Positions 57,087 through 64,000 of a stretch of DNA of 64,000 bases are shown in pieces; the stretch's first letter is position 1, and every line of letters starts with the position of its first letter. This DNA is from Posidonia oceanica (Eukaryota > Streptophyta > Magnoliopsida > Alismatales > Posidoniaceae): contig JAZBRS010000057.1 of NCBI GenBank assembly GCA_037176725.1, positions 90,913,501-90,977,500 on the forward strand, read 5' to 3'. The position numbers were made by a program, and so were the translations under genes. The notes beneath the pieces are model-generated. The model searched no databases and was not told where the DNA came from. It saw only the letters and a list, made by a program, of their open reading frames with translations.

Positions 57087-57830
57087 GAAGGCACCTTCGA
57101 CGTCCTGGAGCAGCTCAGAAAGACACAAGCAAAGATCTCCATCTACGAGCTGATCAGAGCCTCGGAGAAGCACCGGGACATCCTGATGGAGGTATTGAAG
57201 AAAGCCCAGGTACCGGAGGACATGCCTGCTGAAGCTCTGGCCACCGTCGCCGCTGCTGTGTTCATGGAGCCCACAGTTATCTTCACCGACTCCAAATTAG
57301 CTCCTCCTGAGAGGAGGACTTTACCTTTAAGTGTTACTATTGTAATAAACAGTTACAAACTTTCTGGTGTGCTTGTCGATACTGGGGCAACTTTAAACGT
57401 ATGCTCCCTAGAAACCCTGCAGTTAGTTAGGCTAACCGAATCTCAATTATGCCCAGCAGCCTTAAATGTATCAGGGTACGACAACAACAAAAAAGCAGCC
57501 TTGGGAAAGATAACTGTCCAAGTTACCATTGGCCCTCTCCAAATGGAAACAGAACTCATAGCAGTCGATGCCCCAATCTCGTATCAGCTCATCTTAGGGC
57601 ACCAATGGATCGAGGGGATCAAGGCAGTCACCTCCCCACGCCACCAATGCATGAAGTTCCCTTAGCAAGGGAAAATCATCAAAATACGAGGAGACGAGCC
57701 GGTGGAAGCTGAAGCCCACCTGGTAACAATCCCGACTACCACACCGGCGCCATTGATCAGGGACTCAACTGCTAAGGCCATAAACAATGTCAAAAAGCTC
57801 TTCGCTCCCAAGAGTATTGACATAAATTAA
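57087..57830 (+). pseudogene. pro: Second protease domain (PRO2) of Element 3
   Basis: The frame differs from gag-PRO1. A helical lead-in (VLEQLRKTQAKISIYELIRA) typical of the segment before Tat proteases precedes the core LPLSVTIVINSYKLSGVL. The active site is VDTGATLNVCSLETLQL (Asp at 57378-57380), and LILGHQWIEGI ends the domain. PRO1 and PRO2 share DS-L-PE-R-PL--T--VNSY----LVDTGA--CSL-TL, so they are paralogues. TAG at 57663-57665 (FP*QGK, Trp expected) and TAA at 57828-57830 interrupt. Which copy served the element is unknown. Confidence 0.85.
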
Positions 57831-58490
57831 TACGATTACCCTGACCACATGAAAAGGCCTTGGGAGATCCTCCTCAAGATAGTATACACCCCGGGGAAAG
57901 GACTTGGCCGCCAGGAACAAGGAATGAGGGATGCACTTGAAACACCAGAGGAGCACAGTCGTACCAGGCTAGGGTACCTTGAGCAGCCAAACCCAAGCAA
58001 ACCTCTAGCATGGTCGCTTGCCAACCACTTCATGTCAGTCGGGCTACAAGTGCATGACAAGCAAGTGTCAGACACAGTTCCCGACTTTCCAGCAACAACA
58101 ACAGCCGCAAAGGCCCCTAAGCCTGTCATCCTCGGCGGTCTTACAGACCCCGAGACGGCACTAACTCCTTCTCCCTACCTAGAAGAAGTTCCAACCATCC
58201 TCAACGCTTCGACAAAGCCTGAGGAAGAAGCACCAACCTCCTACATGGAAGAGGTCCCTGCTGCTCTCCCCGCATCCCCAGAAGCTCCTTTATCTCCGAA
58301 CATCCAAACAAGCGATTCCTCTAGAACCTCCGCTGAAGGCGCTGAAGCAGAGGACTCCGATCTTGTCTGCGAGCTCACCTGCCTCTTCAACAATCTACGA
58401 CCTTGTCCCCCGAAGCAAGAAGGGACCAAGGCCACAGGTTAGACTCCCCAACCTCCGGACATCCAAGCAAACGACTCCCCCGGAACCTCT
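57831..58490 (+). pseudogene. G-patch and PRO-RT spacer of Element 3
   Basis: The frame is that of PRO2. YTPGKGLGRQEQGM (about 57885-57926) is a good G-patch motif, known next to PRO in Tat elements and thought to bind RNA. An acidic Ser/Pro spacer follows. TAG 58440-58442 interrupts. A stretch of about 150 bases starting near 58296 is repeated from about 58451. Confidence 0.8.
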
Positions 58491-61400
58491 ATGGAAGACA
58501 CAAAGCAGAGGACTCCGACCCCATCTGCAAGCTCTCTCGCTTCCTTAGCAACCCACGGCCTTGCCCCTCTAAGCAAGAAGGGGCCGGGACCACAGACTGA
58601 ACGCCCAATGGCGAACCGCCTCCACCGCAGAGGCAAACCTAGGGGCAAATCCCCTACCCTTGTAAATAATTTATTTCCCGCATTTAATTCCTACATTTTG
58701 TTTTTGCATGATTTACTTTCCAGCAATTTACTTCCTAGTTTAGATAGTAGTGGGGAAGGTAAACGAGGGCAAGGCAGGGACGGCTTAACCGCCACTGTGT
58801 CCTCGCAAAAAGTATCTAATCGCTCTACTAAGTGTGCAGGTCGGAGTAGGAAGGAGCCGATCACCCAAACTGTAAAAGTATGTCACTATACCACAGCATT
58901 GCCACAGGAGCTAGCCACGTCGCATGCCATCTTCCTGGTCGAAGAAGTGTCAAATATCATTGGCAAAAACACTCGAAACTGTGAAGTCTTCGAGCTGGTG
59001 GATACAGAAGAGGACCTAGATGAAGAATCGGTAGACCCTGCCATCTTCAAAGAAATGATGAAAAAATACGATGAGCAGACCAAGGTTGCCGTTGAAGAAA
59101 CAGAGGAAGTCAATCTAGGCACTGAAGATGATCCAAGACCAGTCTGGATAAGCTCTACCCTCAACTCAGATGAACGGACCAGAATGGAAAGACTACTCCA
59201 AAAGTATATGAAGGTACTGGCCTTCTCCTACGGAGAAATGCCTCGGCTTGATTCACTACTGGTGGAGCACAGGCTCCTTCTCAAGCCAGGCGCTAAGACA
59301 GCGAAGCAAAAGCTCCAGCATCTACATCCAGACCTCGCTCTAAAAGTCAAAGAGGAGATAGACAAGCTACATAAAGCGAAGTTCATCAGAGTTGTGGTGT
59401 ATCCAGAATGGATTGCCAACATAGTTCCAGTGATGAAGAAAGATGGCAAAGTGCACGTGTGCATTGACTACAGAAACCTCAATGAAGCATGCCCAAAAGA
59501 CGATTTCCCTCTTCTGCACATAGACATCCTCATAGACAACACTGCAGGCCATGAGATGCTTTCATTCATGGACGGTTTCTCCGGTTACAACTAGATTAAG
59601 CTTGCAGAAGAAGACCAGGAGAAAACCGCATTTACTACTCCATGGGGGACCTACTGCTACGTAGTCATGCCGATCGGATTAAAGAACGCCGGAGCCACCT
59701 ATCAGAGGGCTATGATGGCAATCTTTCATGACATGATACACGATTGCATGGAGTGCTATGTGGATGACCTGTTAGTAAAGTCAAAAACAAGAGAGGGACA
59801 CTTTGAAGCACTAGAAAGAGTACTCCAGAGGGCAGACCAGTACAATCTCAGAATAAACCCCAAGAAGTGTGTCTTCGGAGTCACTACCGGAAAGTTGCTT
59901 GGCTTCATAGTGAGCAAAAGGGGCATAGAAGTGGATCCCACCAAAGCCAAAGCTATAACAGCCATGCCACCACCAAGGAACATCAAGGAACTCAGAGGAC
60001 TCATAGGGAGGCTACAGTTCATCCGAAGATTCATCTCTCAGCATACGGAAAAGTGTAGACCATTGTAAAAGGCAATGTAGAATTTAGGTGGGATCACACC
60101 TGTCAGAAGGCCTTCGATGAGCTGAAACTCTACCTCCTCAACCCTCCAGTACTGACTACTCCAGTCCCCGAGAGGCCATTACTACTCTACCTGGCCATTA
60201 CTGATAACTCGGTAGGCATTGTCCTTGCACAACACAATGAAACTGGGAGGAAGGAGAAAGCAGTTTATTACCTCAGTAGAACGTTCATCGAATATGAGGG
60301 GAAGTACTCCCAGATCGAGAGACACTGCTTAGCCTTAGTATGGGCCTCACAAAAGCTCAGACACTATTTTCTTGCACACAAAGTCTGTTACTTAGCCAAG
60401 ATGGACCCCATCAAGTACATGTTCAAGAAACCAGCATTGTCCGGAAGGCTAGCACGATGGCAAATGCTCCTTACTGAGTTTGACCTACAATTCATCACCT
60501 AGAAGGCAATCAAGGGGCAAGCCATCGCGGACCAACTCGCCGGGCTACCTGTGTCAGAGTATCAGCCAGTGTCAACAGATTTCCCAGACGAGGAAATACT
60601 GGCAATCAATAGTGTCATGCCACTCATCAAAGAATGGACCCTCCATTTCGATGGAGCGCTTAATTCACAAGGCGCTGGAATAGGGGCAACACTCCTCACT
60701 CCAGAGGGTGTCGTTCTCCCTACTGCAGCGCAACTACTCTTCTCAGCGAGTAACAACATTGCAGAATACGAGGCACTCATTCTAGGGCTCCGAATGGCTC
60801 TCGATCTAGGGGCAAGAAGGCAGAAAGTGGTTGGGGACTCACAGCTTATCATACGACAAGTCCTCAACAAATACAAGACCCTCTCGCCAAAGCTGCAGGA
60901 ATACCGTAACCTGGCCAAAGCCTTACTAAAGAAATTTGACTGGGTTATATATGTGCACGCCCTTAGAAGCAACAACATCCTGGCTGATTCATTAGCCTCA
61001 TTGGCATCCTCGCTCCCCTTTAGCTCAGGGACAGACGAGTAATCCATCATGGTGCGAAGAATCAGCACTCCAACAGTGGGGTCTGCCACCGAATGGGTTG
61101 AGGAACTCAGAGAGGAACTAAACTAGGAAAGCTTAATATGCACAGAGGTCTGTTATCAAGGAGCTACAAAAGTAAACGACGATGGCAACTCGTGGTATTA
61201 TGACATACAGAACTATGTACAAGACCACACCTTCCTGGCCTATGCGACTCCCAAGGACAGAGAAGCACTGAGGAGGATGGCTACCAAATACTATATTAGA
61301 GCCAACACACTCTTTCGGAGAATGCCCCTAGGGATTGAACTCCGATGTGTGAATACATCTGAGTCGGCCGAGATCCTCAAGGAAACACATGAGGGGGTCT

Positions 61401-62440
61401 GCGGAGGCCACATCAACTCCCAATTCATGGCTAAAATGATCATCAGAATGGGTTACTACTGGCCAACCATGGAAGCCGACTGTGCAAGTAAAGTCAAGCG
61501 ATGCAAGAGCTGCCAACTGCACGCCAACAAGATCCATGCTCCGGCTTCAGCGCTTCACGCTTTATCAACACCATGGCCTTTCTCCATGTGGGCCTTCGAT
61601 GTGGTGGGACCTATCCATCAGGGAAAGGGCAACACTTTCATCCTGACGGCAACGGAATACTTCACCAAATGGGCCGAAGCATAGGTGTTCGCAAACATCA
61701 ATACCACAACCCTGTGCCAATTCGTACAGCGAAATATCATCGCAAGGTTCGGGGTGCTTAAAGCCTTAGTAGCAGACAATGGATCAATCTTCATCTCGGA
61801 AGAGTTCAAGCGGTTGTGCCGGAAATTCGGTATCACTCTACACCACTCTTCCCCATATTACCCGCAAGGGAACGGTCAAGCAGAAGCTACTAACAAAACC
61901 TTAATCAAAATCATTAAAAAGACGGTAGAAGACGCTAAGGGATCAGATTGGTTAGATAAGTTTCTTAATGCATTATGGGCATACCGCACCATCATAAGGA
62001 CGGCAACGGGTCAAACCCCCTATGCTTTAGCCTTTGGTATGGAAGCAGTGGTCCCATACGAGATCCTGATCCCCTCATTAAGAGTTAAGATTGATAGGAG
62101 AATGTCTGTCGAAGAAAAGAGGCAAGCTTTACTCCTTCATCTAGAACTACTTGATGAGAAACGGCTGGCAGCCGCCAAGCATACGCGTGTCTACCAACAA
62201 AGGTTAACCAAGGCTTACCAGAAGAAAGTAATCGAACGCAAGTTTAAAATTGGTGATCTAGTGCTTAAAGAAGTGTTGCCCTATAATAAGCCCCACCCTA
62301 AGGGAAAGTTAAAGCCAAATTGGGAAGGACCCTACATAGTGGTTGCTGTATATCTAGGGAATGCTTATCGACTGTCGCATAACGGAACGGATCTTCCTGA
62401 CCCTTGGAATGCAATGCACCTGAAACGATACTACCCTTGA
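58491..62440 (+). pseudogene. pol: pol of Element 3: RT-RNH-aRNH-integrase with stops and one frameshift
   Basis: The RT part has VHVCIDYRNLNEACPKDDFP, SFMDGFSGYN and YVDDLLVK. TAG 59592-59594 replaces the Gln that Element 2 keeps in GYNQI. The frame changes near 60066, between the RT thumb and RNH1. RNH1 has LYLAITDNSVGIVL, lacking the catalytic Asp. aRNH has HFDGA, NNIAEYE, VGDSQL and ILADSLA. The integrase zinc finger is complete (H...H...CASKVKRCKSCQ), and the DDE triad sits in AFDVVG, VADNGSIF and GQAEATNK. The C-terminal domain ends LKRYYP at 62437. Further stops: TAG 60500-60502 (Gln in Elements 1 and 2), TAA 61040-61042, TAG 61124-61126 and TAG 61682-61684. Confidence 0.93.
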
Positions 62441-63149
62441 TCAGCATGTCTATATCACTAAAGAGACCTAGGGCCAAACACCAAGCCAGAAAAGGGAGAG
62501 ATTCCCAAAGCCAATAGGAAGAGGAACACCTGAGGGAACCCATGCCTTGTCCTGTCTCCACATACACACCGCACGGAAAGATACGAAAAAAGTCGGCTCG
62601 GAGCGGAGGCTTAGAGTACGAACTGTTTGCCAAAGCAACTTAGAAAGCGTCAAGAAAAGACGGTGGCAAAAATCGCCCAAACAGAGAGGAAGGAAGGCAG
62701 CAAAGAAGCTGTCCAAGTAAGGAACCAACGAAAAGAGACAGTAAAAGAAACTGTCCAACTAAAAGAGGTCAGCAAAGAGCTGTCCAAAGAGCGAAAAAGA
62801 GTATGGCAAAAGTTGTCTGTGCATCTAAAAGTATAAACCATAGAAAGACACATTAAGGACTAAAGAAAGGCAAGCAGGAATCAAGACCTAAGCCAAAACC
62901 AAGAGACCACTAAATCCCGAAACTTCCCCTATCCTATTCTCACTAACAGGCAAGGAGTAAGCAACCCTAGGTGGTCAAGGACTGAAAAGGCCCAGGGAGT
63001 AGCAACCCAAGTAAGGACTGGTGTATGGACCAAAGTCTTTAAAAAAAGGGTGCAGGCATGACCCAAGGGACACGCCCACAAATGTAAGGCCCACTCATCT
63101 GGTTGAAACAAACCCCAAGGCTAATGCTTAAGATAGGTACTCAGCTTTC

Positions 63150-63362
63150 CCCATTAAAAGAACCCAAAATCCAAAAAAATCATACAACCCAAAAAACCCA
63201 AAAAAATCATACAACCCAAAAAACTAAAAAAAAATATATAACCCAAAAATCCAAAAAAAATCATATAACCCAAAAACCTAAAAAAAATCATATAAACCAA
63301 AATCCAAAAAAAATCACATAACTCAAAACACCAAAAAAAATTTACAAAACTTAGAAAAAAAA
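63150..63362 (+). repeat. A-rich tandem repeat in the Element 3 3' UTR
   Basis: About eight units of 19-30 bases built on ATCATATAACCCAAAAA plus CCAAAAAAA. The position upstream of the polypurine tract matches the repeat-bearing 3' UTR of other Tat elements. Confidence 0.85.
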
Positions 63363-63758
63363 AGGAAAAAACCAAGACATCCAACCTACATACAAGTGAA
63401 AACTTAGTAAGTAGGAAAACTGGAGTTAATCTGGCCAATGATACAACCATCGACTCACCAGGATTCGGACCTAGCGTCCTACTCAAGCATGTCTCACGGC
63501 TTGGATGCGCTCTCTCAACAAAGACAATACTAGCATAATGATCTTTAGAGCATCCACGGATGACTCATAATCAGTGTCTACTGGGCTCTGATTTCCATCT
63601 CTTTAGCTAAGGCCAGAAATTAATTCCCTCCACCCGTTTAAAATAAACATGCATTAACATCTATTATGCCCCTTGTTGATTAATTAACTTAGCCTAAATC
63701 TTTTCATTTGACATACTTTCTCTTTGATTAATTAGTTAACTTAGCCAAATCTTTCGCC

Positions 63759-63768
63759 AAGGGAGGTA
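63759..63768 (+). promoter_or_regulatory. Candidate polypurine tract of Element 3
   Basis: AAGGGAGGTA is followed by TG at 63769, a possible LTR start (TGCTCATTGATT). No matching 5' LTR start is present because LTR F is truncated on the left, so this is tentative. Confidence 0.4.
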
Positions 63769-64000
63769 TGCTCATTGATTACTAACAAGAAAAGTAAGCA
63801 TGTGCAGGAAGCAAAGCGAAACAAAAACCTTTCATATGAATATTCACAAGTACAGACTCTGCCAAAAGAAAAGTACAGACTCTGACAAAAAGAAAGGTAC
63901 AAGCTCAATGACCGGACTCGCCGCTACCCTCACGTCCGTCGCCTGGAGGCCTCAGCACGGGCCGCGCCACAGAAGACGTCGCTCCACTCTGGCTCCTCTC
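63769..64000 (+). repeat. LTR: Possible start of the Element 3 3' LTR
   Basis: The region after the candidate polypurine tract. It contains a short direct repeat (AAAAGAAAAGTACAGACTCTG type) near 63850-63895 and turns GC-rich at the window edge. It does not match the visible part of LTR F, so it would have to be its missing 5' portion. Confidence 0.3.

Larger units (their letters stand above)
62441..63768 (+). other. 3' UTR of Element 3
   Basis: No gene and no DUF7745-like ORF, unlike Elements 1 and 2. It holds GAAAGAG/AAAGAAGCTGTCC words (62,640-62,830), an A-rich tandem repeat (63,150-63,362) and AT-rich GATTAATTAACTTAGCC words (63,680-63,750). A purine-rich AAGGGAGG lies just before the end. 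Confidence 0.7.
51400..64000 (+). mobile_element. Element 3: Tat-lineage retrotransposon of a different family
   Basis: It has a partial 5' LTR with TATA box, a PBS, leader, gag, two protease domains, G-patch, RT-RNH-aRNH-INT and a 3' UTR. Proteins are clearly Tat type but well diverged from Elements 1 and 2 (YVDDLL, LYLAITDNSVG). It has no DUF7745-like ORF. The 5' side begins abruptly at the LTR E edge, and the 3' LTR is at best just entered. Confidence 0.85.

Overview
This window is plant nuclear heterochromatin made almost entirely of nested Ty3/gypsy LTR retrotransposons of the Tat (Ogre/Retand-like) lineage. The evidence is pol with RT, a catalytically degenerate first RNase H, a second archaeal-type RNase H and an HHCC/DDE integrase, very long LTRs starting TGTTRACACCCC or TGTAGACACCCC, tRNA-type primer binding sites, polypurine tracts, and in two elements an extra ORF between integrase and the 3' LTR. 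I found no host gene, tRNA, rRNA or CRISPR. The species cannot be named from this sequence.

Layout. 1-13762 (+): 3' part of Element 1: pol with four in-frame stops but no frameshift, an intact 400-codon DUF7745-like ORF (4282-5484), hairpin-forming tandem repeats, the polypurine tract and a 5.9-kb 3' LTR (LTR A). 13763-15952 (-): remnant of older Element B (leader, PBS and the U5/R end of its 5' LTR), which hosts the insertions on both sides. 15953-51399 (+): Element 2, flanked by two LTRs of about 7.1 kb (LTR D 15953-23117, LTR E 44313-51399). It has gag, PRO, RT-RNH-aRNH-INT, a second copy of the DUF7745-like ORF, a 65-bp hairpin array and a polypurine tract. A 5.9-kb solo LTR (LTR C, minus strand, 23581-29524, TSD CATGC) sits in its leader. 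51400-64000 (+): Element 3, a different Tat family with a TATA-bearing partial 5' LTR, gag, two tandem aspartic-protease domains, G-patch, RT-RNH-aRNH-INT and a long 3' UTR. Its 3' LTR may begin near 63769.

How the parts work together. Gag, PRO, RT/RNH and INT are the ordinary replication machinery, and every pol copy here carries nonsense mutations, so no element looks autonomous as it stands. The most unusual signals are: a 10-nt copy of the PBS head inside U5 that changes along with the PBS in different families; 3'-UTR arrays of short stem-loops whose stems vary while a CC-N-AA loop persists; the conserved extra DUF7745-like ORF; the duplicated protease of Element 3; and a candidate leader intron from a consensus donor inside the LTR to an acceptor just before gag. 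The flanks of Element 2 do not match each other, which points to recombination between elements.
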